64,000 nucleotides of DNA from DATAUK01 sp036268295 (lineage in GTDB: Bacteria > Actinomycetota > Actinomycetes > JAFAQI01). Position 1 is the first letter of the stretch. Each line of letters opens with the position of its first letter. The stretch covers positions 29,471 through 93,470 of the forward strand of contig DATAUK010000009.1 in assembly GCA_036268295.1 (NCBI GenBank). Reading direction: 5' to 3'. Of this stretch, positions 14,748 to 23,051 are shown piece after piece. The position numbers and the translations under genes were made by a program. Below the pieces are notes generated by a model. The model did no database searches. It had not been told where the DNA came from and worked only from the letters and a program-made list of their open reading frames with translations.

Positions 14748-15853
14748 CAGGTCGCCGCTTCCGCGACCAGCAGCGCGACGCACTCGACGTGCGCCGTCAT
14801 CGGGAACAGGTCGAATGCCCGGAGCGCCTCGAGTCGATAGCCATGACCGGCGAACAGCGACACGTCACGAGCCAGCGAGGACGGGTCGCAGGCCACGTGA
14901 ACCACCCGGCGGGGCGCGGCGGCGGCGATGCCGGCCACGACCGCCGAGCCGGCGCCTTTGCGCGGTGGGTCGAGGACGACGGCGTCAGCCCGTGGCCGGG
15001 ACCGTGACAGCCACCTGGCGACCCGACCGGTGGCAACGGTGACGTTCGGGCAGTCAGCCAGGTTGCTCCGCGCCGCTGCGGCCGCCGCCGAGTCGCTCTC
15101 GACCGCGAGGACCTGACCGGTCGAGGCAAGCGGGGAGATGACACCGGCGAACAGCCCGACACCGCAATAGAGGTCGAGGCACACATCAGAGGGCGCGATC
15201 GCCGCGAAGTCGACGACGGTCCGGGCGAGCACCTCGGGAGCTCCTGGATGGACCTGCCAGAAGCCACCCGCCGGGATCCGCCAGGACCGACCGACCGCCG
15301 ACTCGACATCGCTGACGACAAGATCGACACCGTCGCTGTCCGGCCACTTCTGCGAGACTACGGAGGCCACCGGCAGCTCGGGATGTGCCAGCAGGCAGTC
15401 ACCGATCGGCTCGATCTCGTGCGACCGGTGGCGATGCAGACCGGCGACCCCGTCGCCGTCCACCGCGAGCCGCAGCCGGGTCCGCCAGTGCAGCCCCCCG
15501 ACGTCGCCGGGCACCGCCTCGACGACCACCGGCAGATCAAGCCCGGCGATCCGCCGCAGCTGCTCGCCGATCACCGTCGCCTTGAGCCGGCGCTGCTCGT
15601 CAAGTTCGACGTGCTGCCAGTCACACCCGCCGCACCGGCCCGGACCGGCCCACTCGCATGGCGGCGTAACCCGATGCTCGGAGGCGCGCAGGATCTCGAC
15701 CGCGTCGGCCCGCAGGTACGACGGCCGCTCCTCGGTGATTTCGACCCGCACCTGCTCACCGGGCAGCGCGTGGCGGACGAACACCGCGCGCCCGTCAGGC
15801 GCGTGAGCGATGCAGATGCCGCCGTGGCCGACCGGCCCGACGTCGAGGATCAC
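14747..15853 (-). CDS. TRAM-domain class I SAM-dependent RNA uracil-C5 methyltransferase (RumA/TrmA-like)
   Basis: A 368-residue predicted RNA m5U methyltransferase. An N-terminal TRAM RNA-binding domain (HGGICIAHAPDGRAVFVRHALPG as a core) is followed by cysteines in CEWAGPGRCGGCDWQH, matching the 4Fe-4S pattern of RumA-type enzymes. The SAM domain has DLYCGVGLFAG, and later LDPPRKGAG and the nucleophile Cys in VHVACDPSSLARD. The general-base Glu lies near HVECVALL. The GTG start at 15853 overlaps the TGA of the upstream permease (GTGA). A longer reading frame to 16474 lies wholly inside the permease gene and is rejected. The mycobacterial orthologue is likewise beside an APC permease. The exact rRNA or tRNA target is not readable. 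Confidence 0.92.
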   Translation of the reverse strand: MILDVGPVGHGGICIAHAPDGRAVFVRHALPGEQVRVEITEERPSYLRADAVEILRASEHRVTPPCEWAGPGRCGGCDWQHVELDEQRRLKATVIGEQLRRIAGLDLPVVVEAVPGDVGGLHWRTRLRLAVDGDGVAGLHRHRSHEIEPIGDCLLAHPELPVASVVSQKWPDSDGVDLVVSDVESAVGRSWRIPAGGFWQVHPGAPEVLARTVVDFAAIAPSDVCLDLYCGVGLFAGVISPLASTGQVLAVESDSAAAAAARSNLADCPNVTVATGRVARWLSRSRPRADAVVLDPPRKGAGSAVVAGIAAAAPRRVVHVACDPSSLARDVSLFAGHGYRLEALRAFDLFPMTAHVECVALLVAEAAT

Positions 15854-17862
15854 TTCTGCTGGGGCGGTGGCGGCGGTGGCGTGACCGACTTCAGCTCGAC
15901 CGCGCGGCGGACGTCGCCAGCAACCGGCCGGGCGCGCTGCACCACCTTGCCCGACGACTTCAGCTGGTAGGGCACGCTCGTCACCATCACCCCGCGCATG
16001 AACAGCAGCCGGCCCTTGAGGCGGAGCGCGTGCTGGTTGTGCAGCAGCTGTTCCCACCACTGCCCGACGACGTACTCCGGGATGAAGATTGAGACCACGT
16101 CGCGAGGGCTGGAACGGTTGATCTCCTTGATGTATTTGATGATCGGCCGCGAAATCTCTCGGTACGGCGAGTCGAGGATCTGCAGCGGCACTGGAACGCC
16201 GCGGCGATCCCACTCGGCCCGCAGCGCGTCGGTCGCCGCATGGTCGACCGAAACCGTCAGCGCCACCAGGGTCGACGGCCTGGTCGCGCGGGCGTAGTTC
16301 AGCGCCCGAAGCGTGGCCTTGTGAATCCGCGAGACCAACACGATCGCGTGGACCCGCGAGGGCAGCACGTCGTCCTCGTCGTCCGGCACGAGCTCCTCGT
16401 GGACCAGGTCGTAGTGATGGCGGATCCCGCGCATCATCGTGAACAGCACGATCATCGCCACGATCGCGATCCACGCGCCTTGGGTGAACTTCGAGATCAG
16501 GATGATCGTGAGCACCAAGACCGTCACGACCGCGCCGATGCTGTTGATCACCCGCGAGCGCTTCATCTGCCGTCGTCGGGCCGGGTCCTCGGTCAGCGGC
16601 AGGTTGCGGTTCCAGTGCCTGATCATGCCGATCTGGCTGTTCACGAACGAGACGAACACACCGACGATGTAGAGCTGGATCAACCGTGTCGGCGACGCCG
16701 AGAACGCCACGATCAGCACAATCGCGAACCCGGCCAGCAGCAGGATGCCGTTGCTGAACGCGAGCCGGTCGCCGCGGGTGTGCAGCTGGCGGGGCAGGTA
16801 GCCGTCGTTGGCGAGGATCGAGGCGAGCACCGGAAATCCGTTGAACGCAGTGTTCGCGGCGAGCACCAGTATCAGCGCGGTCATCGCCTGCAGGTAGTAG
16901 AAGCCAAAGGACCCGCTGCCGAAGACCGCGATGCCGACCTGCGCGATCACCGTCTTTGGCTCCTGCCCCTTCGGCAGGCCGACCAGGTTCTTGGGCAGCT
17001 CGGCGACATGGACATGAGAGATGATCGCCAGTGCCGTGATCGCCAGGAACATGCTGACCGCGATCCCGCCGAGCAGCGCCAGCGTGGTCGCGGCGTTCTT
17101 GCTCTTCGGCTTCTGGAACGCCGGCACGCCGTTGCTGATCGCCTCAACGCCGGTCAGCGCAGTGCACCCGGAGGCGAACGCACGCAGCAGCAGGAAGACC
17201 AGTGCCAGCCCGGAGTAGTTGCGCGCCTTGATCACCCGGTAGTGCGCACTCTCGGCGGTGAGGTGGTGGCCGGCGCCGAGCTTGAACGCCGCGACCACGA
17301 TCAGTGCCGTCACGCCGGCGACAAAGGCGTACGTCGGGATCGCAAATGCAGTGCCGGACTCGCGGACGCCGCGCAGGTTGAGCAGCGTGATGATCGCGAC
17401 CGTGGCGACCGCGATGACAACAGCGTGTCCTTGCAGTGCCGTGACGGCGGAGGTGATGTTGGCGACGCCGGAGCTGACCGAGACCGCAACCGTCAGCACG
17501 TAGTCGACCATCAGCGCGCTCGCGACGGTCAGCCCGGCGCGTCTGCCCAGGTTGGTCGTCGCGACCTCATAGTCGCCGCCCCCGCTGGGATAGGCGTGGA
17601 CGTTCTGCCGGTAGGAGGCCACAACGACGAGCATCAGGAACGCGACGCCGGCCGCGGCGTACCAGGTGAAGTGGATGAGGGTCAGCCCGCCGAGGGACAG
17701 CACGAGCAGGATTTCCTCGGTCGCATAAGCAACTGAGGACAGCGCGTCGCTGGCAAAGACCGGCAGCGCCAGCCGCTTCGGCAGCAGCGTCTCACCGAGT
17801 TGGGTGCTCCGCAGTGGGCGACCGACGAACAGCCGTTTAGAGAGGTCACCCAGCGATGGCAC
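15850..17862 (-). CDS. KimA-like APC-superfamily potassium/proton symporter
   Basis: A 670-residue membrane protein with about 12 transmembrane helices (residues ~35-460) and a ~180-residue cytosolic C-terminal domain. The segments FASDALSSVAYATEEIL, YPSGGGDYEVATTNLGRR, LMVDYVLTVAVSVSSGVANI, ALTGVEAISNGVPAFQ and VLAANTAFNGFPVLA match B. subtilis KimA closely as I remember it, and so does the tail (LHNQHALRLKGRLLFMRGVM). KimA imports K+ with protons. The GTG at 17862 follows TACGCT by 6 bases, so a leaderless mRNA is likely. It is divergent from two TrkA-type proteins, which supports a potassium role. Generic amino-acid permease annotation is the alternative, but the KimA resemblance runs through the C-terminal domain too. 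Confidence 0.85.
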   Translation of the reverse strand: MPSLGDLSKRLFVGRPLRSTQLGETLLPKRLALPVFASDALSSVAYATEEILLVLSLGGLTLIHFTWYAAAGVAFLMLVVVASYRQNVHAYPSGGGDYEVATTNLGRRAGLTVASALMVDYVLTVAVSVSSGVANITSAVTALQGHAVVIAVATVAIITLLNLRGVRESGTAFAIPTYAFVAGVTALIVVAAFKLGAGHHLTAESAHYRVIKARNYSGLALVFLLLRAFASGCTALTGVEAISNGVPAFQKPKSKNAATTLALLGGIAVSMFLAITALAIISHVHVAELPKNLVGLPKGQEPKTVIAQVGIAVFGSGSFGFYYLQAMTALILVLAANTAFNGFPVLASILANDGYLPRQLHTRGDRLAFSNGILLLAGFAIVLIVAFSASPTRLIQLYIVGVFVSFVNSQIGMIRHWNRNLPLTEDPARRRQMKRSRVINSIGAVVTVLVLTIILISKFTQGAWIAIVAMIVLFTMMRGIRHHYDLVHEELVPDDEDDVLPSRVHAIVLVSRIHKATLRALNYARATRPSTLVALTVSVDHAATDALRAEWDRRGVPVPLQILDSPYREISRPIIKYIKEINRSSPRDVVSIFIPEYVVGQWWEQLLHNQHALRLKGRLLFMRGVMVTSVPYQLKSSGKVVQRARPVAGDVRRAVELKSVTPPPPPPQQK

Positions 17863-17868
17863 TCGGCA

Positions 17869-17874
17869 AGCGTA
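17869..17874 (-). promoter_or_regulatory. Predicted -10 element for leaderless permease mRNA
   Basis: The minus strand reads TACGCT, then TGCCGA, then GTG at 17862. It lies back to back with the divergent TrkA promoter only 18 bases away. Confidence 0.55.
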
Positions 17875-17892
17875 CGGGCTGGCGCGTCCGTG

Positions 17893-17898
17893 TAGCGT
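17893..17898 (+). promoter_or_regulatory. Predicted -10 element for leaderless TrkA mRNA
   Basis: TAGCGT is followed by CTGCCCG and GTG at 17906, a 7-base gap. It is divergent from the KimA-like gene promoter. Confidence 0.55.
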
Positions 17899-17905
17899 CT
17901 GCCCG

Positions 17906-18574
17906 GTGCACGTTGTGATCATGGGATGTGGCCGGGTCGGCACGACCATCGCCAAGAGCCTCGAGGCGGCCGGCCATTCGGTCGCCATCGTCGACCAGGA
18001 TGCGACTGCGTTTCGGCGGCTGCCGGCCGACTTTGCCGGCAAGCAGGTGACCGGGGTCGGCTTCGACCGCGACACCTTGATCGAGGCCGGCATCGAGCAG
18101 GCATCGGCGTTCGCGGCGGTGTCCAGCGGCGACAACTCCAACATCATCGCCGCGCGGGTCGCCCGCGAGACGTTCGGCATCGACAACGTGGTCGCCCGGA
18201 TCTACGACCCGCGCCGGGCCGAGGTCTACAGCCGGCTCGGCATCCCGACCGTCGCCACCGTCCGCTGGACCGCTGACTCGATGCTTCGCCGGCTGATCCC
18301 GGAGGGCGCATACAGCGAGTGGGCCGACCCGACCGGCCACATCGCGCTGTCTGAGATCGGCTACGACGTCGGCTGGGTCGGCCGATCGGTCGGCGAGATC
18401 CAGTCCGCCGCCGAAGGCATCCGGGTGGCATTCTTCAGCCGGTACGGCGAGGCCATCCTGCCGAGCCGAGAAAGTGCGTTGCAGGACGGCGACCAGCTCT
18501 TCGTGCTGGTGATCCGCTCGGACATCAAGCGGTTCGAGAAGATCCTCGGGGCCGCTCCGGAAGAGCACTCGTGA
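17906..18574 (+). CDS. TrkA-family potassium uptake regulatory protein (first copy, CeoB-like)
   Basis: A 222-residue RCK protein that binds nucleotide and gates or modulates a potassium transporter from the cytosolic side. The TrkA-N Rossmann fold begins at once (VVIMGCGRVGTTIAKSLEAAG), followed by VAIVDQD with the acidic residue that contacts the ribose. A TrkA-C domain occupies the last ~75 residues (GEIQSAAEGIRVAFFSRYG and LQDGDQLFVLVI). The GTG at 17906 is set by the N-terminal beta strand and the TAGCGT hexamer upstream. The stop overlaps the next TrkA gene (GTGA). The pair corresponds to ceoB-ceoC of mycobacteria. Divergence from the KimA-like symporter suggests a shared potassium system. 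Confidence 0.92.
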   Translation: MHVVIMGCGRVGTTIAKSLEAAGHSVAIVDQDATAFRRLPADFAGKQVTGVGFDRDTLIEAGIEQASAFAAVSSGDNSNIIAARVARETFGIDNVVARIYDPRRAEVYSRLGIPTVATVRWTADSMLRRLIPEGAYSEWADPTGHIALSEIGYDVGWVGRSVGEIQSAAEGIRVAFFSRYGEAILPSRESALQDGDQLFVLVIRSDIKRFEKILGAAPEEHS

Positions 18575-19305
18575 GAGTCACCATCGCCGGCGCCGGCAAC
18601 GTCGGCCGGTCGATCGCCCAGGAACTGGTCGGCAACGGCCATCACGTAACGCTGATCGAGCGCGAGCCACGAGCGTTCAAGACCGAGAGCGTGCCCGGCG
18701 CCGAGTGGCTGCTCGCCGATGCTTGCGAGCTCAGCTCGCTCGAGCTGGCCCAGCTCCAGGAGAGCACCGTGGTGGTCGCGGCGACCGGCGACGACAAGGT
18801 CAACCTCGTCGTCTCACTTCTCGCGAAGACCGAGTACGGCGTCCCGCGGGTCGTCGCGCGGGTCAATCATCCGAAGAACGAGTGGCTGTTCAACGAGTCG
18901 TGGGGGGTCGACGTCTCGGTGTCGACGCCGCGGCTGCTCTCCGCGTTGGTCGAGGAGGCGGTGACGGTCGGCGACCTGGTGCGGCTGCTGTCGTTCCGCC
19001 ACGGCGAGGCCAACCTGGTCGAGATCACGCTGCCGCACGACACGGATCATGCCGGTCAGCGGGTCGGCTCGATGGCGTGGCCACCGGACGTCGCGCTGGT
19101 CGCGATCCTGCGTGACGCCCGGGTCATGGTGCCTACCGCCGACGACCCGCTCGAGGCCGGTGACGAGCTGTTGTTCGTCGCCAGCCCCGACCAGGAAGAT
19201 GCCCTGCACGATGTGCTCGCGACCGGAGCGCTAGCGAGGGCCGACGAGCCCACCGCAGAAGCCGAGCCCACCGAACAAGCCGGATCAGACCCCGTCGAGG
19301 ACTAG
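18571..19305 (+). CDS. TrkA-family potassium uptake regulatory protein (second copy, CeoC-like)
   Basis: A 244-residue RCK protein paired with the preceding gene through a GTGA overlap. The N-terminal nucleotide fold reads MRVTIAGAGNVGRSIAQEL, followed by HVTLIEREP with the ribose-binding Glu. Further motifs are LLADACELSSLE and VVARVNHPKNEWLFNESWGVDV, and a TrkA-C domain (VGSMAWPPDVALVAILRDARV, LEAGDELLFVA) follows. An acidic 25-residue tail rich in Glu, Pro and Thr ends the protein. The two copies probably form a hetero-oligomeric ring. Its 3' end overlaps the convergent OB-fold gene by 21 bases. The role in potassium transport control is well grounded; its exact membrane partner is inferred. 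Confidence 0.92.
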   Translation: MRVTIAGAGNVGRSIAQELVGNGHHVTLIEREPRAFKTESVPGAEWLLADACELSSLELAQLQESTVVVAATGDDKVNLVVSLLAKTEYGVPRVVARVNHPKNEWLFNESWGVDVSVSTPRLLSALVEEAVTVGDLVRLLSFRHGEANLVEITLPHDTDHAGQRVGSMAWPPDVALVAILRDARVMVPTADDPLEAGDELLFVASPDQEDALHDVLATGALARADEPTAEAEPTEQAGSDPVED

Positions 19306-19665
19306 CTCGTAACGCGGGTTGAAGATCATCCGCCGGGTGCCGTTCGAGGTGATCCTTCCGGTCGCCCGAAGCTGGCGCCCCGGCGACAGCCCGGCGATCT
19401 CACGGCGTCCGAGCCAGACCAGGGTGACGCTGCCGCTGCCGTCGTAGAGCTCGACCTCCAATGACGGCGCGCCGGCCCGGGGGCGCAGCGTGAGCGACCG
19501 GACCGTTCCGTGGACGGTGACCAGCGCTCGCTCGCCACAGGCTGCGACCGTCGTAGCGCCGCTCGAAAGCGCCTGTCGCTGCAGATCGTCGGCTTCGAGC
19601 TCGGAGTCTTCGCTCGCCAGCCGACGTACCGCGCGGCGCAGCCGCCCACCTTCGCTCTCATTCAC
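19285..19665 (-). CDS. OB-fold nucleic-acid-binding domain protein
   Basis: A 126-residue protein with a single OB fold of the RecG wedge / tRNA-anticodon type: VTVHGTVRSLTLRPRAG, LEVELYDGSGSVTLVWLGRREIAGL and GRQLRATGRI are the canonical strand order. The N-terminal ~45 residues are charged and helical. The GTG start at 19665 overlaps the TGA of DUF3710 (GTGA), giving a coupled dut / DUF3710 / OB-fold operon. Orthologues keep this position in mycobacteria and streptomycetes. It probably binds single-stranded nucleic acid; no enzymatic motif is seen. The 3' end overlaps the convergent TrkA gene. Confidence 0.88.
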   Translation of the reverse strand: MNESEGGRLRRAVRRLASEDSELEADDLQRQALSSGATTVAACGERALVTVHGTVRSLTLRPRAGAPSLEVELYDGSGSVTLVWLGRREIAGLSPGRQLRATGRITSNGTRRMIFNPRYELVLDGV

Positions 19666-20426
19666 TGGATCTCCGTGATCTCCGGGCCGCGTTCGGGAAG
19701 CCTTAGGGTGCGGTCGGGCACCGGCGGCAACGGCAGCTCGACGGCTTCGCGCGGCAGGTGCAGCGGCAGCATGTCGCGCGGCGCCATCGCATCGCCGCCG
19801 CGTTGGACCACCACGTGGCGAAAAGCGTCCTCGAGCCGCTTGGCCTGGCTCGCGTCGGTTGAGCCGGGGCCGGTCAGCAGACCCCGCAGGAACCAGCGCG
19901 GCCCGTCGACGCCGAGGAACCGGGCCGGCTGGGTGGCGCCGTTCTCGACCGGGATCCGCGCTCGAAGCTCGACGCCGAACGGCCCGTCGGCGTCATCCGC
20001 GGTGCCGCCGGCCGACTTCAGTGACGCCGCGATCTCGGTGCGGACCTCGGTCCAGAGACCGCTGGACTTCGGTGCCGCGAACGCGTGCACCTGCAACTGG
20101 CTGTTGCCGTCGATCAGGGACGCCGCAACCGGGACGTCGTCCTGCACCTCGACCCGGACCTCGAGGCCGTCGGGCACCGGCATCAGCATCCCGCCGAGGT
20201 CGACTCGCGGCACCTCGTCCTCCGGCGCGTCATGAGAGTCCCAGGGCCCGGTCGGGCGCGGTGCTACGGCGACCGCGTAGTCCTCGTCGTACCTCGCATC
20301 AGGATCGTCGGCATCGACGGCATCAGACGGGTCGTCCTCGTCGAAGTCGTCGAAGTCGTCGTCGAGATCGACCGGATCGACCGGATCGGCCTGCTCGTCG
20401 GTCTCGCGGCGGCGTCGGAACACCAT
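19662..20426 (-). CDS. DUF3710 family protein
   Basis: A 254-residue conserved actinobacterial protein of unknown function. After a basic start (MVFRRRRETDE) come ~45 strongly acidic residues rich in Asp, probably disordered, then the DUF3710 domain: GPWDSHDAPEDEVPRVDLGGM, VRVEVQDD, LQVHAFAAPKSSGLWTEVR and VDGPRWFLRGLLTG. An AAGGAG ribosome site lies just upstream. The ATG at 20426 is only 3 bases from it, so the adjacent GTG at 20423 is an equally good start. The ATG overlaps the dut stop by one base (TGATG). It lies between dut and the OB-fold gene, as in other actinobacteria. No catalytic residues can be named. Confidence 0.9.
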   Translation of the reverse strand: MVFRRRRETDEQADPVDPVDLDDDFDDFDEDDPSDAVDADDPDARYDEDYAVAVAPRPTGPWDSHDAPEDEVPRVDLGGMLMPVPDGLEVRVEVQDDVPVAASLIDGNSQLQVHAFAAPKSSGLWTEVRTEIAASLKSAGGTADDADGPFGVELRARIPVENGATQPARFLGVDGPRWFLRGLLTGPGSTDASQAKRLEDAFRHVVVQRGGDAMAPRDMLPLHLPREAVELPLPPVPDRTLRLPERGPEITEIQ

Positions 20427-20914
20427 CAACTCCTTCTCGGGCGGTTGTCTCCATCGTCGACCCAACCGCCGGTTGATCCAAACCCACCGTCGCCTCGCAC
20501 CGAGTCCGGCAGCTCGTCGACCTCGACGAAGTCTGCCCGCTCGACCCGCTGGATAACGAGCTGGGCGATCCGATCGCCTCGCTGCAACCGGATCGGCGTG
20601 ACCGGATCGTGGTTGACCATGATGACCTGGATCTCGCCGCGATAGCCGGCATCGATAGTGCCCGGTGCGTTGACCAGCGCCATCCCGCAACGCGCCGCGA
20701 GCCCGGATCTGGGGTGCACGAAGGCGGCGTAGCCGAGCGGCAGCGCGATCGCCGTACCGGTCGGCACCACCGCCCGCTCCCCCGGCGCCAGCGTCACGTC
20801 CACCGCAGTCACCAGGTCGGCCCCGGCGTCACCGTCATGGGAGTACGACGGTGCCGGCAGCTCGGGATCGAGGCGGCGGAGCAGCACCTCGACGGCGTGG
20901 GGTTGTTGGCTCAT
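20426..20914 (-). CDS. dut: Deoxyuridine 5'-triphosphate nucleotidohydrolase (dUTPase)
   Basis: Hydrolyses dUTP to dUMP and pyrophosphate, protecting DNA from uracil and feeding dTMP synthesis. From the ATG at 20914 it is 162 residues, typical for the trimeric enzyme. All five motifs are present: DAGADLVTA (1), HPRSGLAARCG (2), GTIDAGYRGEI with the catalytic Asp and Tyr (3), RGDRIAQLVIQR (4) and the flexible RGDGGFGSTG arm (5). An upstream in-frame GTG at 20926 would add only four residues. The stop overlaps DUF3710, so the two are coupled. A divergent DUF3093 gene begins 50 bases away, the same arrangement as in mycobacteria. Confidence 0.97.
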   Translation of the reverse strand: MSQQPHAVEVLLRRLDPELPAPSYSHDGDAGADLVTAVDVTLAPGERAVVPTGTAIALPLGYAAFVHPRSGLAARCGMALVNAPGTIDAGYRGEIQVIMVNHDPVTPIRLQRGDRIAQLVIQRVERADFVEVDELPDSVRGDGGFGSTGGWVDDGDNRPRRS

Positions 20915-20951
20915 GGTCGGCGGCACCCTACCGACACCGCGTGGGGCTGCA

Positions 20952-20957
20952 TAGGCT
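20952..20957 (+). promoter_or_regulatory. Predicted -10 element for leaderless DUF3093 mRNA
   Basis: TAGGCT is followed by GGGCCG and GTG at 20964, a 6-base gap with no ribosome site. Confidence 0.55.
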
Positions 20958-20963
20958 GGGCCG

Positions 20964-21425
20964 GTGCCTTCCCACGACGAGCGGCTCTACGTGCCGCTGA
21001 GCTGGTGGCCGGTGCTGATCGCGATCGTGGTGTTCGGCGCGCTCGAGGTGGGCTCCGGCTTCAGCCTTGTCGTGCTGATCCCGGTCGCGATCTTCCTGTT
21101 CGGGTTCTTCATCGTGCCGCTCGCGCTGAGCGGCCGGATGCGGGTCCAGCTCAGGGACGGCGTACTGATCGCGGACAAGCAGGAGCTGCCGGTGATGCAG
21201 GTCACAACGATCACCCCACTGGACCGCGAGGCGACCCGGCTGCGGCTCGGGCCACAGGCCGACCCGGCGGCGCACACCGTGGTCCGGGGCTGGGTCGGCT
21301 CGTCGGTGATGCTCAAGCTGTCGAATCCCGACCCGGTCCCCTACTGGGTCGTCTCGACCCGGCACCCGGACGAGCTGGTCGCCAAGATCAAGCAAGCCCG
21401 AAACGAGATCCGCGCCGCTCGCTAA
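20964..21425 (+). CDS. DUF3093 family membrane protein
   Basis: A 153-residue small membrane protein. Two adjacent hydrophobic helices near residues 10-50 (WWPVLIAIVVFGALEVG and VLIPVAIFLFGFFIVPLAL) are followed by a soluble C-terminal domain with VQLRDGVLIADKQELPV, LGPQADPAAHTVVRGWVG and PYWVVSTRHPDELVAKI, which match the DUF3093 family. Its function is unknown. It is divergent from dut, as in mycobacteria. The GTG follows a TAGGCT hexamer by 6 bases. Its stop codon overlaps the stop of the convergent winged-helix gene. Confidence 0.88.
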   Translation: MPSHDERLYVPLSWWPVLIAIVVFGALEVGSGFSLVVLIPVAIFLFGFFIVPLALSGRMRVQLRDGVLIADKQELPVMQVTTITPLDREATRLRLGPQADPAAHTVVRGWVGSSVMLKLSNPDPVPYWVVSTRHPDELVAKIKQARNEIRAAR

Positions 21426-22630
21426 CGAACAACCGCTGCCGCGAGCGCCGGCGCAAGATCGCCGCGGGGCTCGACCACGATGTCGTCGAGGCCGAGCCAA
21501 TTCGCCATCAGCGCCAGCTCGGCGGCAAGCTCGGCAGCCGTTTCCGCCGGCGCTTTCGGCTCCGCCCAGGACGACCGCACCCGCAGCACTCGCAGCGCCC
21601 GGTCGGCCTTCAGGTCGACCCGCGCGACCAGCGAGTCGCCGAGCAGGAACGGCAGCACGTAGTAGCCATGAACCCGCTTGGCGGCAGGAACGTAGATCTC
21701 GATCCGGTAGCGGAAACCGAACAGCCGCTCGGTGCGCTCGCGCTCCCAAATCAGCGGATCGAACGGCACCAGCAACGCCCGGCCGGCCATCCGGCGCGGG
21801 ATGATCACCTCAGGTACGGCGTAGGCCGGCAGCGCCCATCCGCGTACCTCGACCTGCTCGAGCCGGCCGTCCTCGACCAGCTCGGCGAGCCGCGGCCGGG
21901 CCTGCGGGTTCCTCAGCCGGTAGTAGTCGGCCAGGTCGCCGAGCGTCCCCACGCCATGGCAGCGGGCAGCGATCATCAGCAGCTCGCGCTGCGCCTCGTG
22001 CGCGTCAGGGGTCGGCAGCGCGAGGATCCCCGGCGGCAGCACCCGCTCCGGAACGTCGTAGAGCCGCTCGAAGTTGCGCCTCGTGGCGGTCGTGATGCGC
22101 CCGACGTAGAACAGGTATTCCAGCGCTGTCTTCGCATCCGTCCAGTTCCAGCCCCACTGATCGGTGCCGCGCTTGCGGTCCTCAGCGACTTCACCTGCCG
22201 AGACCGGGCCGCGCGCGACGACCTCGTCGTAAACCCACTCGACGTAGTGCGGCCGCTCCGCGGTGAGCTTGGCCAGCCGGCCCCAGTTGTCCAGCCGATT
22301 CTCCCAGTAGCTCATCCGCCAGCGCATCAGCGGATGCAGCTCGACCGGCAGCAGCGCTGCCTCGTGGCCCCAGTATTCGAACAGCTCGCGGTGGGTGAAC
22401 GCGGTCCGGTCGACCAGGGTCGCGTCGTATGGCCCGAGCCGGGAGTACGCCGGCAGGTAATGGGCCCGCGCCAGCACGTTGACGCTGTCGATCTGCAGCT
22501 GTCCGGTGTGTCTCAGCACCCGGCGCAGGTGGCGGCGATCCGGTGCCACGCTCGGCCTGGTGCCGGTGAGGCCCTGCGCCACGATCGCCAGCCGGCGAGC
22601 CTGATCGACCGAGAGCGATCGAGGCGACAT
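21422..22630 (-). CDS. YcaQ-like winged-helix DNA glycosylase-family protein (HTH_42)
   Basis: A 402-residue protein of the winged-helix HTH_42 family, whose E. coli member YcaQ is a DNA glycosylase acting on interstrand crosslinks and whose Streptomyces member AlkZ unhooks azinomycin crosslinks. Visible blocks are LSVDQARRLAIVAQGL, GQLQIDSVNVLARAHYLPAYSR, FEYWGHEAALLPVELHPL, WNWTDAKTALEYLFYVGRI and LVPFDPLIWERERTERLFGF. The catalytic QxQ/QxD-like motif of the family fits QLQIDSVNV near residue 46. I infer a role in DNA repair. There is no antibiotic cluster nearby, so self-resistance is not indicated. A weak AGGA precedes the ATG. Confidence 0.82.
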   Translation of the reverse strand: MSPRSLSVDQARRLAIVAQGLTGTRPSVAPDRRHLRRVLRHTGQLQIDSVNVLARAHYLPAYSRLGPYDATLVDRTAFTHRELFEYWGHEAALLPVELHPLMRWRMSYWENRLDNWGRLAKLTAERPHYVEWVYDEVVARGPVSAGEVAEDRKRGTDQWGWNWTDAKTALEYLFYVGRITTATRRNFERLYDVPERVLPPGILALPTPDAHEAQRELLMIAARCHGVGTLGDLADYYRLRNPQARPRLAELVEDGRLEQVEVRGWALPAYAVPEVIIPRRMAGRALLVPFDPLIWERERTERLFGFRYRIEIYVPAAKRVHGYYVLPFLLGDSLVARVDLKADRALRVLRVRSSWAEPKAPAETAAELAAELALMANWLGLDDIVVEPRGDLAPALAAAVVR

Positions 22631-22690
22631 CTGGGCATCCTGTCAGGCGCCGACGACACCGCCGACGCCGTGTCGTGCCACGCTGTGACC

Positions 22691-23032
22691 ATGGCGAAGC
22701 GCAGCGAGAAACAGATCGACCCGCCGGATGAGCCGCCGCCGGACAAAGGCAGCGGCAAGATCGGCTACAAGATTCTCGCGTCGCTGGGCGCGACCGCCGG
22801 CACCGCGGTCGCCCGCAAGGCGGTCAAGGCGACCTGGCGGACCGCGACCGGCAAGCCACCGCCGGAGACGCCTGAGCATCCGGATGTCAGGTGGGGAGAA
22901 GCCGCGACCTGGGCAGCGGTGTCCGCGGCCGCGGTTGCTGTGGCGAAGCTGATGGCTCAGCGCCGGGTCGCCGCGACCTGGCGGCGGGCCTCAGGTGTGT
23001 TGCCACCCGGATTGGACGAATCAGCCGACTGA
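22691..23032 (+). CDS. DUF4235 family small membrane protein
   Basis: A 113-residue protein. The first ~20 residues are polar and proline-rich (DPPDEPPPDKGSGK). They are followed by the DUF4235 core, IGYKILASLGATAGTAVARK, and a second hydrophobic helix, AATWAAVSAAAVAVAKLMA, ending in a basic RRVAATWRRASG. Both helices are compatible with membrane insertion. The ATG at 22691 begins MAKRSEKQID and lies divergent to the YcaQ-like gene. A hydrolase gene starts 19 bases downstream. The function of the family is unknown. Confidence 0.82.
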   Translation: MAKRSEKQIDPPDEPPPDKGSGKIGYKILASLGATAGTAVARKAVKATWRTATGKPPPETPEHPDVRWGEAATWAAVSAAAVAVAKLMAQRRVAATWRRASGVLPPGLDESAD

Positions 23033-23038
23033 TTTGGC

Positions 23039-23044
23039 TACCGT
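23039..23044 (+). promoter_or_regulatory. Predicted -10 element for leaderless hydrolase mRNA
   Basis: TACCGT is followed by GACGCCC and ATG at 23052, a 7-base gap. Confidence 0.5.
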
Positions 23045-23051
23045 GACGCCC

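Noticed and set aside
16240..17736. 498-residue plus-strand open frame
   Set aside because: Antisense to the KimA-like permease; composition dominated by Arg, Asp and Gln as expected of a mirrored GC-rich gene.
20609..22690. Long plus-strand frame upstream of the DUF4235 gene
   Set aside because: Only the last 113 codons (from ATG 22691) match DUF4235; the rest is antisense to dut and the winged-helix gene.
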